DNA of 64,000 bases. It comes from Rhodosorus marinus. Lineage: Eukaryota > Rhodophyta > Stylonematophyceae > Stylonematales > Stylonemataceae. The stretch lies in the NCBI GenBank assembly GCA_029953675.1, contig JAMWBK010000012.1, forward strand, positions 620,001 to 684,000, in the 5' to 3' direction. Each line of letters opens with the position of its first letter. The first letter of the stretch is position 1. Below the pieces are notes generated by a model. That model was given only the letters and a program-made list of their open reading frames with translations. It searched no databases and had not been told where the DNA came from. Positions 20,591-31,949 of this stretch are shown piece after piece. A program made the translations under genes and the position numbers.

Positions 20591-22189
20591 AGGGGGAAGT
20601 CATTAATTCGCTTAGCAACTAGATCCTTTCCAGTATGTGGGAGAAAGGGGGGGGTAAAATATTGATAGCTTTTACAAACTGTGAAATGATAATTACTACC
20701 TTATAAACAAGAATCTTTTACTATAAAATGTACGACTCGTAAATAGGGTTTATATACTAAAATAACGTGTTATATGTATGCGTATTTGTTTTTGTTGAAC
20801 TTTTTAGGGGGAATGATGGGTCGGGATGGTTTTGTTATATAGGGGTGGGATTGAATTTCTGTTTGGGCAACAGTGGGTTGAGCCGCAAAGAGCATCAGGC
20901 AGTTTTGATTGGCTCGGAAAATCGATTTGGAGGGTGCAAATGGTGTACGTGGAGTTTTTCTTTTGGGGGGTTTGAGATGGAGTTTTGTGTTGGTAGATTA
21001 GTTTTACTTGGAATATTCTTTAAGATATTTAATTTATTTTATTGTTGAAATTTTTTTGTTCTTACCCCGACCCCCTTCACACACACCCCCCCCCGCTCTT
21101 TCCATTAAATTCAAAGACGCAAACTCAAAAAGTTCTCTTGTGTAAGTGGTCGAGAGGGAGGGGAAGTTGACTAGGTATCAAGTTGATGGGCTCTGGCTGT
21201 GTGAAGAGCGAGAGATTGGGGGGAGGTCGATAACGCTCCTCAATGCTCCTTCATGCTGCGGGACGACGACGGAATAATATCTTTTTTGCCACCTTATGCT
21301 TTTGTTGCTTTGCTGGGTGTTTGTACTAGAGGTGTAGTAGAGAGAATCACCGGTTTCAAAACCCTTTTCAACTGAGCGGGTTACGGCTTATTGAAAAGCT
21401 CCAAGCAATGCTTTTTAGCAAGGTTCCAAAACTCAAAACGATTTGGATCTTGCCTGTCAAATCGGAGGTTCTGAGGAGGTCCCCCGAGTAGTGAGCACGT
21501 TTCCAGATTATGTTAAAAGCGACATAGAGTCGCGGGAGACCCAAAAGGAAGCATATATTCGAAAAAAATGCCCTAGGGCTATCTCTGAAAAAAGCAGGAT
21601 GATGATGATGGTGATCTAATGAATCCGAATACCTCTGACACTATGGGCAGGCGGCGATGAGGCAAGACCGCACTTAACCCAAGAGTTTGACCATGTCGCG
21701 GAGGACGAAGGGAGTGGGATCCTAAACGGTCAAGGCTGCTGACGAAATTTCTTCATCAACTGGCGGAGAGTGTTATTCGTACGAATAAGAAATTGTGTGC
21801 GAAAAAAAAAAAGAAAAGAGGAGCGTTGGAAGTGTACCGAAGAATTGCTTACGTAGTCTGCATTGTATTTCCCTCGCGGTTGATGGTCGTTTCCGACTCG
21901 ACAAAGGTTTGATTTTCATTGAATACGGGCGGTTGGGATTGTTGACCGTTCGGTTGTTTTGCGGGATCGACCCCCCTCCTCTATATAGCGTAGGAGGCAG
22001 AGTAATTACATTCTGCTTAAGGAATAGACGATAAGGAAAGGCGGCACCGGCGTACCAGGTCGGGTCGAAGAACGGTATAATTAGGGTTACCATGGTAGTT
22101 GGATAGGGGTAGAGTAAAGAAAGGCGTATCTCCGAGCAGCACAGGAGATCCATTGTTGACATGGTCTCGCTTTGGTTGCCGAATTTGGG
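20591..22189. other. Intergenic, no gene supported
   Basis: 20600-21060 is AT- and G-rich with low-complexity runs. The frame at 20767-21048 (+) is a product of that composition. 21773-22162 (-) follows the copia relic downstream and may contain its decayed 3' end, but no LTR boundary can be placed. Confidence 0.35.
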
Positions 22190-23335
22190 GTGTTAGAGGA
22201 TCTTTTGGGTGGGGTTCCTGGTACTCAAATACAGCAGAGACCCTAAAAGCGGGTGATATGGCCCGTCCGTTTCACTATTCTCCTGCCTCACTTTGTATCT
22301 CCTACCTTGTTCCCCCATCGGAACCACTGAGAGGTTGCATCCACCCATGCCGTAGTTCGTTAGCATCTCGTGAATATACCTCGTCTGGTGCAACTTTATG
22401 CTCTTTAGATTTCTGTCCCTGGTGACCCTCATTCCCAAAAGTCCTTTATCGGACCCAGGTCCGACACCTCGTATTTCCCTTGGATGTCTGCCTTTATCGT
22501 CCTTTTGTCTCCTGCCTGGGGCCAGCGATTATTATGTCATCGGCATAAACCCCGATGATTACCTTGTCTAGTCCATGAATACAATGATAAACCGCTCCTG
22601 TCTCATCCCAGCGGGCAGGGGTCCGCATACGTCCGAGTGGCATGTCTCTCCCGGAGTAATGCTCTTTCGAAGGTGGCCTTTGAGGCTTCCTCTCATCTTC
22701 CCAGAAGTGCACGCCTCGCACTCCTCGACTCTGGGTGGCTCGCCTTCGAAAACGACTCCTTCCTTCTTCATCCTCTGCAATGCCTCCTGCCCCTGGAGGC
22801 CGAATCGCTTATGAGCGGTCGATGCCTGTATGGCGCGACTCCTATGCGGACTCTCAGACAGTACTACCCTCAGATCCAAATGCCCGCATGTAGCCTTCAT
22901 CACCTCGTACGGTGTTTTCCAATTTAGAAATTTTCTAGGGTAGTTGTTGAATTGATGGCAGTGCCTCGGGCCAAAAGTAGTTCGGAAGTCCACTATCCAC
23001 GAGCAGTGTCCTCAATCTCGAGGTGATCGTACCGATGGCTCGCTCCGCGATGCCGTTGCTGCTGGGATTCGACGCCGTCGGATCCCATGCGATTCCCACC
23101 TTCGCCATGTCGTCTTTCAATCCTACATACTCTCCTCCTCCATCCGAGTGTAGCCTCTCGATCGTCTTATTCCATTGCCTACGTAGGTGTTCTACGTGTT
23201 CCGGGTATAAAGGATTTTGCTGTTTCCCTTTCTCTGAGTAGCGCGAATTTCCAGATACCCACTCTACCTTTTTCCGTGAGATCCAAAGGTCGTTTTTGGT
23301 TGATTAACACGTTCTCCATTAGCGCGTGTCGGTGA
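22190..23335 (-). pseudogene. Scrambled Ty1/copia pol relic
   Basis: Reading down the minus strand: integrase core pieces (LHSDGGGEYVG, then NGIAERAIGTI and the YFWPEAL-like end, about 23330-22935), then a TPYEVM phrase. Next comes an HHCC pre-integrase zinc finger (HKRFG ... CEACTSGKMRG) and integrase start (HSDVCGPLP, 22830-22568). Then follow the RT catalytic segment GVYADDIIIAG (about 22575) and the RT C-terminus (YHPLLGSLLYLSTRNPT, 22438-22193). In an intact element the zinc finger precedes the whole integrase, so the order is rearranged. The integrase start is fused directly to the RT catalytic motif. Frames change several times; it is not active. Confidence 0.85.
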
Positions 23336-23690
23336 TCCAAAATAACTTTAAATTCCCTTTTTGTTTTATCCTTTATCTATCTTGGATACCCTCCTCTAGC
23401 TCTAATCCTAAGACGGACGGTCGTAACTTCCGTATTTATAGGCTTCCGGTTCATGTCTTGGGGTTGCTAGACTACAATTTTTAGATCTAGACTTATCTAT
23501 TATTAGCCTTGTTTTGGGCTACACTCCCGATGGCTGACTTGTTCGGTCAGGACGTAACATTTGATCAACAAAATTTTTGACAGCCTGTCGAAATCAGAAG
23601 TAATCGTGATTCAATACCTAGACGGGAGATGATTGATTATTGGACTAATCTTGATTGAGAGGCGACGATTTATCGGACATGTTTATCGGA
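23336..23690. other. Intergenic, no gene supported
   Basis: AT-rich, with no open frame of note. Confidence 0.35.
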
Positions 23691-23691
23691 A

Positions 23692-23813
23692 GGGCAATCG
23701 GACCTGTTTTTTGGAAGAATATCAATCGGACACTCCCTGATTTTATACTTTTTTCAATATTCTATCCACTTCAAAAAATATCGGTGTTGTCGGAAAAACA
23801 GGTCCGATTGCCC
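23692..23813. repeat. 20-bp inverted repeat with 82-bp spacer
   Basis: gggcaatcggacctgttttt (23692-23711) is the exact reverse complement of 23794-23813. The left side also shows direct repeats of an atcgga(c/a) motif (23670-23730). It may be a small foldback element. Confidence 0.75.
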
Positions 23814-24039
23814 GCAAGTGGCGTTTCCGCGACATGGACGTGCAGTCTGAGCATCTTTTTAGAGTCGACTGCCGGACAGCGTGGTCCTATATCACCGCAC
23901 TGGCAAGCAATACGTCATTGATGTGAACGTCCCGTACCCACTGGCTCATCAGAGCCTGTCAGGCATGGCCAGTTTATAGGGGTCTTGCGAGTATCCAAGT
24001 TGATACAAAGACGCGGCCCATTAGCGAGGTGCTCTTGTC

Positions 24040-24165
24040 GACACAATAGTTTTCTCTTTGGCTCTTTTATTGTGGAGCCAATTGGACGGCTTGGGAAGAC
24101 GCCACTAGAATTTTTGCGGAAGCTACACGACTTCTTGAGTGCGAAGCTGAGGCTTCGGGTACGGA
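24040..24165 (+). pseudogene. RT-A C-terminal fragment, diverged
   Basis: Aligns by eye with the RT-A segment encoding FIVESFG...LEWLRKCF: tattgtggagccaattggacggcttgggaag and tttttgcggaagctacacgac. Confidence 0.55.
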
Positions 24166-24344
24166 CCCCGGATTAACATATCCCCGAAATCAATCGTAAC
24201 CCCTGGTCCGGTATTGCTCAGATAGCGGTCAATGCGACGGCCCGCGATTGGTCTCCACAATCTAACCTGCTACCCAGCTGAGATAGATCCTTACATCATC
24301 CACTTGTTTTGGCGCTCTTTGCCCCTGCAGTCTGTGGTGGCTTC

Positions 24345-24520
24345 TAAAGCAGTGTGTTATGGATTCCCGCGGGCACGGCAAAGTTTTCTCCCAACGCCCC
24401 GACCGACTCTCCTCGCAGGTTTGTTCGTTTTGAGTTCCCTGTTCTCGTGTATGAACTCTCCTCTGATGTTGGTGGCACGCGACTCACGCGTCCAGTAGCT
24501 CTGTTATCCTCTCCCCGGTG
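24345..24520 (+). pseudogene. RT-B C-terminal fragment, diverged
   Basis: Resembles the RT-B end (FRERPDRLQS...LSFLLWRMNAALMLEAR): cgccccgaccgactctcctcgcagg and gtatgaactctcctctgatgttgg. Confidence 0.5.
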
Positions 24521-24548
24521 GGTCTTTTGGTCTCCAAAATAAACACTT

Positions 24549-24600
24549 TGCGTAGCGTTTTAAGCTATGCTAGTAAAGCCAATAAACACAATCTTTTCCG
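24549..24600 (+). mobile_element. RT-A 3' tail
   Basis: gcgtagcgttttaagctatgctagtaaagccaataaa carries the RT-A terminal signature (gcgtagcgctt-aggctatgctagtaaag) and its repeat tail. Confidence 0.7.
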
Positions 24601-24953
24601 GGTGGAAATTGTCGTCGGGGACGGTGAGAGTTCTACGAGGAAGGCTCAGACTCGCTCGTGAAGTTCTGTGCTTCCTACTGGAACATACAAACTGGACGAG
24701 CGAATCTACAGACAAAAAGCTTGTGAACATATCTCGCTACCACTGGTGGTTACTAACATAGCAATAAGCTCTACGCAGTGCGAAAAGTGAACTAGAGGTA
24801 CCACTACAACCGTTCCTCAGAGCCCTAATGCACACGGCAACAGCTATTCTACTGTGTTGCTCACGTGAGATTTCGCACCGCCAATATTTTGCCCTGCACT
24901 ACCTATGTGGCAACTTTCTCCTCCGCTTCAGCGTGAAAACGGCGCCCCTACGC
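24601..24953. other. Intergenic, nothing recognised
   Basis: No gene or repeat identified. Confidence 0.35.
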
Positions 24954-26021
24954 TTATTTTATTGGTTGGCATTCACACTTTCCAGTTGTTGAATTTTTTA
25001 CCGACTCCTTCAAGCGAAAGCGACGAATGAATGTATTAGCAATAAAACCGATGATAAACGCCAACACATTGCCTGGTAGATGAACTTTACATAAGCATAC
25101 CTCGTCCCACCCACAATTGGATAGGTGGTAATCGCCCAATTCTTCGCAATCCTGCCCCTGAACGCAAAAATCTGATGGACAAAAAAGGTCTCGACAGAAA
25201 CATTGTCCGGTTACACTATCTCGAAACACAGCCTGGAAAGAGGGGAAGGAGAATGTCAGGTTTGGACCGTCTATACAAGACGTGGGCCGATGTCAAAATA
25301 GTGCGGGCTTAATTCATACATTATTGAATCCACAGCCCAACAGCTCCGTATCAAGGGGCACACAACCGGTTCCCATTAAACAGCTCTCCGGAGTGCACGG
25401 TGGGCAGTTGAGCAGTGTGCTGCAGATTAATTGATCGTCTCTGTTTGGTAGCCGTAGTCTACAATCCTCGAGACTGAAGTGGGGCGTAAGCCATACCTTC
25501 TTCACGGAAGGACTCCCTGAAGATACGGGTTCGGAGCTGGGGCCAGGGGTGACGGCGGGGTTGGGCACCGAAATCTCCGCAAACGCAACGAAATCCATAG
25601 ACTCCCCACAGCACGATAGTTGCTCTACTTCGATATCCGTCGGGCATATGTCTATCTTTGCCAGCTGAATTTTTGGGTCATTGATGCCCGCAATACGTCT
25701 TCTCCTTGTGAATCGGTCCTTGTTCTTGGGAATCACATCACCTGTCTTCCAGAGTCCTGCCCGCAACTTGAGCAAACCGTTGTTCCCGGCAACGCGATAG
25801 GTAATCCGAAAGCAATTGGTCAAGGCCCCCGGTTCGGTAGGGAGCCCTTTCCTTGCAACGTTGTCCATGCACAGACCTCCATAAACTGCTCCATCTGCTT
25901 CCAGATCCCAACATTTCTCTTCTATGAGGAACTGGGACTTGTTCGGATCATCTTGGCACGTAAGCGCAGATGCACCAAATAGCCCAAGGCATACAGCGAG
26001 CAGCACCAACAATCGAATCAT
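24954..26021 (-). CDS. Secreted Cys-rich protein, two exons, unknown function
   Basis: Exon 1 is 26021-25320 and exon 2 is 25232-24954. The 87-nt intron (25319-25233) begins GTATGA, has a CTGAC branch-like motif, and ends CTCTTTCCAG after a pyrimidine tract. Joining keeps the frame; without splicing the protein ends two codons past the donor. The product is 326 aa. It has a signal peptide (MIRLLVLLAVCLGLFGASA), a domain with IEEKC and GGLC, a basic RFTRRRR stretch, a short Pro/Ser linker (about 155-170) and Cys-rich segments. A hydrophobic VLAFIIGFIANTF follows near the end, then a KCECQ tail. The first ATG is chosen; a GTG lies further upstream. A distant relation to the gene at 7765 is possible. 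No known domain is recognised. Confidence 0.75.
25233..25319 (-). other. Spliceosomal intron, 87 nt
   Basis: GT-AG ends, polypyrimidine tract CTTCCCCTCTTTCCAG, phase 0, and Cys-rich coding text continues across the junction. Confidence 0.7.
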
Positions 26022-26129
26022 TGTTTTACGCTCACCACAAACAGCCACCGGTAGACTACAAACTCCTCTTCATCGCATCTTCACTCGCAATCCTGCCCCA
26101 TGCGTTGAGTTGAACTTACCTCTCCTCCG

Positions 26130-26140
26130 CCTATATACGT
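26130..26140 (-). promoter_or_regulatory. TATA box of the two-exon gene
   Basis: ACGTATATAGG on the minus strand, about 110 bp upstream of the ATG. Confidence 0.4.
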
Positions 26141-26638
26141 CCTCAAGATGCATGAAATGTCCGTACCGGCGAGTCTGATTTCCGCCGCTAGAAGTTTGTA
26201 AGTGCCCAAACCCCACGACTGTGAAGGATTTCGCAAAAAACACTCGTCGGATAAAGTTCCATCATTGTTCAATGGATCGGGAAGGGGGGGGTGGGGGGTG
26301 CGGGAACTTGCAGTCGTATCCTATATTTGCTCCCTCATTTACGTTGGAGAACGCTGGAAGCACATTTCATGAGAAGCCCGCCAACCTCCCTGTTGCGATT
26401 TCCTCTTACGTATTGCGTATAGCGCATCAGGCTATTTTAGTAACACCACCCTCTTGCGAATACAGCAGCTAACTCCATAAGAGAGGGGCTGGTCAACACC
26501 ACTGGCTCCAACTACGAAGCCCCCCCCTTTTGGGAGAGTAGATACCATTCTTCGCGCGTATGACAACGATAGGACTACAAACGGACAAACAGGACTTCTA
26601 GTCTTACCCCCTCCCCCCTCTCCCCATCAAACATTACT

Positions 26639-26735
26639 ACAAACAAAAAAAACCGTTTGCATGGGAAGAATATCATGAACAACTCTACAAACAAAAAAAA
26701 CCGTTGGCATGGGAAGATTATCATCATGAACAACT
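26639..26735. repeat. Tandem duplication of about 48 bp
   Basis: acaaacaaaaaaaaccgttt/ggcatgggaagaatatcatgaacaactct occurs twice in a row, with a 3-bp insertion in the second copy. Confidence 0.8.
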
Positions 26736-28296
26736 CTGATTCTTACTGGGAAACTACACAGCTTCAAAGTCCTCAGAGGTCTGAATCAGGGGAAATGTCG
26801 AGTTACAAGAGGATGACTCCAACGGCTTTTTCGTCTTGCGGCAAGACGTTGAAGGAACAAAGCTAACCGATTTATTTATACAAAACAACTAACAAACGAA
26901 AACATAAAAAAGGAGCCACTCTCATCGAGAACTTCGAAAGTGCGAGTAGGGGGGCGGATCCCCCCACCCTCCCGCTACACTTTCCAAGTCATAACCAGTC
27001 GACTCTTCCTTGACTCAAACTAATATTCTGCCTGATGTTCTCCGAGGTGCTCTACCGCCACCTCCACATGCTTTTGCCATGCAGCAAAAACGCACTGGAG
27101 CATCTATCGCTTAGCGTCTTCCTCGAGAACTTGTGCCGGGAGCGGGGCGTCCCCGTACCCTCCCTCCTTATCCCTCAAACCTCCCGGTGCGCACTTTCCA
27201 AGTCGAACCAGTCAGCCCTCCCTTGACTCATACTGACATGCCGTTGCACACTCGCCGTCGCTCCCTACCTTCTCAGCATCTGCTTTCGTCGTAGAGCAAA
27301 ACGCAAAAAAACGCAAAAGGAGGCCCGTTGGATTCGTGGTGTTTTCTTAGAAAAAATATGAGTGAAGTATTTGGAAAAAATTTCCTCCTTCAAAAACTTT
27401 CTTACAGAACTTGTTCCAATTCAGTCTTGCAGTACGAGACGTCGTAGACGATAGAAGGTCTATGGAATCCCATACAACTATTGTTTCGTCATGTTTTATT
27501 GCAAAAAGACATATCCGTACTGTAATTTGGAAAAACGAAGAAAGAAAAATGTCAACTGTGTTTAAATGAAAAACTGTAGAAACTGTGTCTGAGAGATAGC
27601 AGGTTTTTCGAAAATATTTAAGTCTACGCTATCGACCACTTTTCTTCGTCCGTTTGACAATCATAATCGTATTAAACGCTATATCCATCGTATAATCCGA
27701 ATTTAACTCCTAAACGAATAATCCCTTTCCTTTTTAAACTTTTTGCACTGTTTAGGAACCGTCTAGGCATCGATGTTCTAATCTAATCCTTTTGCCTAGT
27801 CTTGTCCTTGCCACGGTTAGGGAACTCTATTTGGACGGTGCAGGGCAGCTCCTATCTTCGCCTAAGGAAACGACCAAATTGAACCTAAAACTTAACCGTT
27901 TGTTTCCAGAAATATGACAGCCAAAGGACAGACTGTCACTTGGCCCTATATTTTTTTTGCTCAGATGTCTTGTCACAGACAGCCTTCGGAGAAGATGTGT
28001 TCAAAGGGAGGGGAGGAATTTTTACCACAAGAGCTCGGCGCAGTCTACTACATTTAAGATCATTAGTTTCTAGAATACTCTTTTTATTGACAGCCGTAAC
28101 CAGCAAGCATCCAAAGTTTTCCAAAAACAAGATAAGAAGCTTCTTGAGCGTAAATCTGGATTCTATTTCCAGATTATGTTTTTGGGACGTTTTCCCGAAC
28201 CGACGGAAAAAATTGTTCGTTGTGCATGAATGCGTTAGGGGACCGCGGAGATCCCGGTGAGGGGACGGCGTGTCCGCGCGAGTTGGGGGGGCAATC
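26736..28296. other. Intergenic with one duplicated segment
   Basis: The strings cgagaactt, ccctccc and cactttccaagtc...ccagtc...cttgactca recur at about 26925-27020 and 27120-27230, an old local duplication. 27300-27740 is AT-rich. No gene supported. Confidence 0.4.
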
Positions 28297-28975
28297 TCAA
28301 TGTCGCGTGGAAATGTTGTGAGGACGACGGATCATCGAGGTTGAGAACTTGGTACTGGATATTCTATTAGAGAGTGCCGCGCCCTTGAACATCCTCTTCC
28401 CAGCGAACATGGTTCCATTTGCTAACGGCATGGCGGCAATTAATGACGTGCTTGAGTTCATGAATTGTGCCAGTTGATTGTGCTGTGCTGAAGAAGCTTG
28501 ATCTGCATTCACGATGATCGCATGGAGAGATTGTGTGACCTGAATTTTACTAGATAAGCTGAACTCAGTAAGCATCCCTCCCACCTTGTTATTGCTTTCC
28601 ACTTGACTTTCTACAATTTATTTCTACAACTGGGATTCCACATATTCTGCAATCGGAGAACTTTGGGAAGCAGCGGGTTTGGGCTTGTTCAGGTAGTGTG
28701 ATTTAATTTCTGGGCTGCCGTATGTGCTGGTTTTACTGTTTCCGTTTATTCCAACTACTGCATGTCGCACTAGAGACGGAAGGAAAACAGGAGGGGCTAG
28801 GCTACGGAAACCCCAGAGTGCAGTAGAAGACTCTTCTATAGTGAACAGCGTCCGAACATGATTATCTTTGCGCATGGCATGGATCGCCAAGCGAGCCATG
28901 CCTCGCTTTAGCTCTCGATTAATCTCCACGAGAATGAGCGTTTGCGCGTCCGCTTTGTGCTCAAGATGTGCAGTA
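28297..28975 (-). pseudogene. Hypothetical protein relic with two in-frame stops
   Basis: One frame reads AAQDFITETTAHLEHKADAQ, continues through an amphipathic helical segment (LVEINRELKRGMARLAIHAM) and stops twice around 28620-28626. It then continues in the same frame (VESNNKVGGML...) to a stop at 28297. The composition is protein-like but no domain is recognised. The stops could be an unseen intron; I call it a relic. Confidence 0.3.
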
Positions 28976-29160
28976 GTTTCGGTAATGAAGTCTTGGGCCG
29001 CTTGCCCGAGTCATCCAAACCCTTCGACGGCGAAGGGTACAAATTGGAATTCATTGTGGTCACCGATGGCATCCCGATATTTGGCTCGCTTCCCGGCTCA
29101 GCGTTACCTCGGCATAACCAGTTTGACATGCTGCTCGAACGAGGGGGTGGGCTCCTAGGG
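28940..29160 (+). pseudogene. Possible RT fragment
   Basis: The plus frame from 28942 contains VVTDGIPIFGSLPGSALP. It resembles the DG...LG.P.GS segment after the RT palm seen in RT-B (PDGFVHLGIPYGS at the right edge). It lies directly before a clear RT-B fragment. It overlaps the minus-strand relic, so at most one of the two is real. Confidence 0.35.
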
Positions 29161-29195
29161 ATTCCACCTTGGCGTCAATTGTGCTGGTTTACTAT

Positions 29196-29592
29196 CAAAG
29201 GCTAAGAGCCCTGCTGACGGCGGGTGTCTTTTCTTCCCCAGGTATTCTTGCTTCGGCTCTAGCTCATCGCCTGGTACCTCTGATCATTGAGTGCTTTGGG
29301 TTAAAGGCTAAGAGCCCTGCTGACGGCGGGTGTCTTTTCTTCCCCAGGTATTCTTGCTTCGGCTCTAGCTCATCGCCTGGTACCTCTGATCATTGAGTGC
29401 TTTGGGTTTACGGATTCCGTTGGTTCTCGTTGGCTTCGGAAATTGTTCCGCGAACGCCCTGACCGTCTGCCCTCGTTGTTTACTCGTTTAAGGTTCTCCC
29501 TGTGGCGTATGAACGTTGCTTTGATGTTCGAGGGGCGCGATTTTCGCCGCGCTTAGTCTTTTGTTTCCCCTCGGTTTTTTCTTTCATCCTCC
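29196..29592 (+). pseudogene. RT-B 3' fragment with internal 107-bp duplication
   Basis: Encodes the RT-B C-terminus (ASALAHRLVPLIIECFG, then FRERPDRLPS) and ends in the tail ctcggttttttctttcatcctccgattaaacaaattc. The first ~107 bp are present twice in tandem (29196-29302, 29303-29409). Confidence 0.8.
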
Positions 29593-30036
29593 GATTAAAC
29601 AAATTCATTCATTTCACTGACGGCGTAAGGCGACTTTGACTTTGGTAGGAGAAACAAAAATGTGCAGACCAAAACTTCGAGTTGGTCAACGTTCTGGAAA
29701 CGGGAGTCTAGTTCAACGGGATGGATTGGCGGTTTTATTTGTTCTTGAGTTGTATGCGAATACTAGATGAGCTATCCTCACTTCCGATTAGCATGTTGGT
29801 TGTTGTTGACCCATTTGAGCTCCCTGCTGTGGTGTGTGAAGGGCTGTTGACCCATTTGAGCTCCCTGCTGTGGTGCGTGAAGGGCTGATCGCAAATCAGG
29901 TGTTGGGGCACGCCTGATTTGCGCCTTCACTAGTTTTCTTTTGCCCCTGAGTTAGGTGCCATAATAAACACATACTGATCCTGTGCATGTGTGTAAAATC
30001 TGCAGATAGGCGTCCCCAGTGTTAGTTCCGCAACTT

Positions 30037-30870
30037 TCAGCACGTGCGTCTTGTCGATGAAAAAGGGGCAACACAGTTCGGTGGCGGCCTACGCCTTGTT
30101 TTGGATTCGCTGACATAGCACTGGTCGCAAGTTGTACCGCTGCTTACTGGTTGGCACGCGTCTCCGCACTTGTTTTCGAATGTTACAACTGCTTGTTCGG
30201 GATATGCATAGCAGATTGTCGTACCTTCGTAGCAGCTTGTTACACCCGTTATTGGGTTGATACCGCACGTCGCAGCCCCGGTATTTCCACACACACTCGT
30301 CACCGTCATCTTCAGACCGGTGTAATCCCGCTCGTTAACAATGCATGCGCCGCTCTTGGTTTTACACTGGTACAGCTTCTGCGGTTGATTGTTTGGTATA
30401 GCGCAAATCACGTTGACCTTGTTCACAAAGTCTGCCAACTTACAACCGCCGCTAGTAGCAATCTCCTTCAACTTGCTCTTCAAAGCGTTGTCCATGACAG
30501 TTGGTATACCTTCGTCATACCACATCTGCGGACACTGGCACAGCTCGCATTCCAAATTATGGTCCGAGTCCACGTTGCATGTAGCCTTTCTAAGGTTGAT
30601 CTTATTCTGGATCAAGTTGGGGTTGGCCGGACACGAACCTCCACACTTGTTTCCTTCGCTAGCATTGCATGCCACGACCTGGCATTTGCTGTCGCAGCAT
30701 GATGAACATTCATCGGAATCGCAAGGAATCGGGGTAGGGACCGGGGTCGGTGTCACTGTAGGGGTCGGGGATGCACGTCGCTCCCGCAGAGAATCTTGCG
30801 TTCGCAATGTGACAGCTACGGTCGCTCCCACCAATCCAAGCACCACAAAAGCCAATCCGTGTATCTTCAT
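30037..30870 (-). CDS. Cys-rich secreted protein family, copy 1
   Basis: 277 aa with signal peptide (MKIHGLAFVVLGLVGATVAV). A TPTPTVTPTPVPTPIP linker occupies about residues 34-49, followed by a mature region whose 26 cysteines suggest a disulfide-stabilised extracellular protein. GNKCGGSC (early) and NKCGDAC (late) look like two related modules. No known domain is recognised. Single exon from ATG to stop. Copies 1 and 6 share LRERR, CPANP and VVAC, and form one sequence group. This copy alone has YEGTT and ENKC where the others have YWGTT and GNKC. The 5' end faces copy 2 across 4.3 kb filled with retroelement pieces. TATAAGAG lies about 125 bp upstream. Confidence 0.85.
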   Translation of the reverse strand: MKIHGLAFVVLGLVGATVAVTLRTQDSLRERRASPTPTVTPTPVPTPIPCDSDECSSCCDSKCQVVACNASEGNKCGGSCPANPNLIQNKINLRKATCNVDSDHNLECELCQCPQMWYDEGIPTVMDNALKSKLKEIATSGGCKLADFVNKVNVICAIPNNQPQKLYQCKTKSGACIVNERDYTGLKMTVTSVCGNTGAATCGINPITGVTSCYEGTTICYAYPEQAVVTFENKCGDACQPVSSGTTCDQCYVSESKTRRRPPPNCVAPFSSTRRTC

Positions 30871-30994
30871 CCTTGTTACTTTTCAGTTGTTGTCTCTCCT
30901 ACGTCAATTTCCTCCTCTTGCTTACAGGCAATATCTAATTGAGTGATCTGGCCAACCCCAGAGTCATTTGAAGCAACCTCATCTCAAGTCCCGC

Positions 30995-31004
30995 TCTTAT
31001 AGTG
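30995..31004 (-). promoter_or_regulatory. TATA box of copy 1 (ACTATAAGAG)
   Basis: TATAAGAG about 125 bp from the ATG, conserved in all six copies within a homologous ~600-bp upstream block. Confidence 0.6.
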
Positions 31005-31949
31005 ACGCGGTGGCAAACAGTTAACTATGTTTGTCTCCAAGCAGCTAGACTCCGAAACATGACGTTCGGCACACGTCAGTTGTCATCAGCTACCCGTAGT
31101 GATGGGTGTCAAAAAACAATCATGCGCTGCTGCTTCTCTGTGGCGTAAAACCACCATTAATCACTTATCAACCTCAATTGATAAGTTTTTCAACAGCACC
31201 GCTCGGCCAGAACGGTTTCCCCGTATACTGGCTGCACTGCGTATAGGAGACCAGCTTGGGAAAACCACTATCAGCATCCTAGCGAGTCCCGCTATCACTG
31301 TCCTGGCTTGTGCAGTTGTGCTCCCCAACTTTATTAGTTCGCTCTTCCTGCGCGAGTTAGCCTCGCACTAAGCTTCAATTATTTCAAAGAAAACGGTCTC
31401 TTGCCAAGCACAACGCCCTGCAGAGCGTAGGCAGACACAGACATGCAGCAAAACCAGCACCACCAGTAAAAACCTGAAAATCTATGACTAGGCAATACAA
31501 AACAAACACATCCTGAACTGTCATTGGCATTTTGAGAACATCTGATATCCTAATTTTGGTGTTTAAATTGGGAGCTTCCTGTTAAGAAGGTGACTGCATG
31601 GATAGTGTCCGGTCGGTTGCACCACCACCAGCCTCTACAGTCTGGGGTAGTGTCCGGTCGAGTCGAGGGTCACCTCCAGTCTCCAAGTGACGGTCTCTAG
31701 TCCCCAGTCCGCCCTGTGGAGCGGTCTAAAGCACATGCGCAAAGCTTGCACCACAAGTAAAACCACCAAAATCTATGACTGGAGCCTAAAAAAAGACATT
31801 CTCCAACTTCTGTTATCGAAATTTTGGTGTTTAAATTAGGGGCTCCTTGTTTAGGTTCCTATACGGTCAGGTTGGGCAAAGAATCTTATTTATGAACGCA
31901 GGGCGTTAGAGGTTGGTTCTATTTACGAATAAAAAATAACGCAACGCAA
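31005..31949. other. Upstream block shared by the Cys-rich genes
   Basis: Contains the same strings as the other upstream regions (gacgggtgtc-type segment, tcaacctcaattgataag, tatcagcatcctagcgagtcccgc, and the agtgtccggtcg motif at 31605 and 31651). The short frames here also occur in the other copies and are not genes. Confidence 0.5.

Noticed and set aside
20767-21048. 93-codon frame in G/T-rich DNA
   Set aside because: Phe/Gly/Val-rich text produced by base composition only.
30151-30702. 183-codon antisense frame conserved in all six Cys-rich genes
   Set aside because: It is the mirror of the real coding strand and stays open because the sense codons are constrained. It has no start context or domain of its own.
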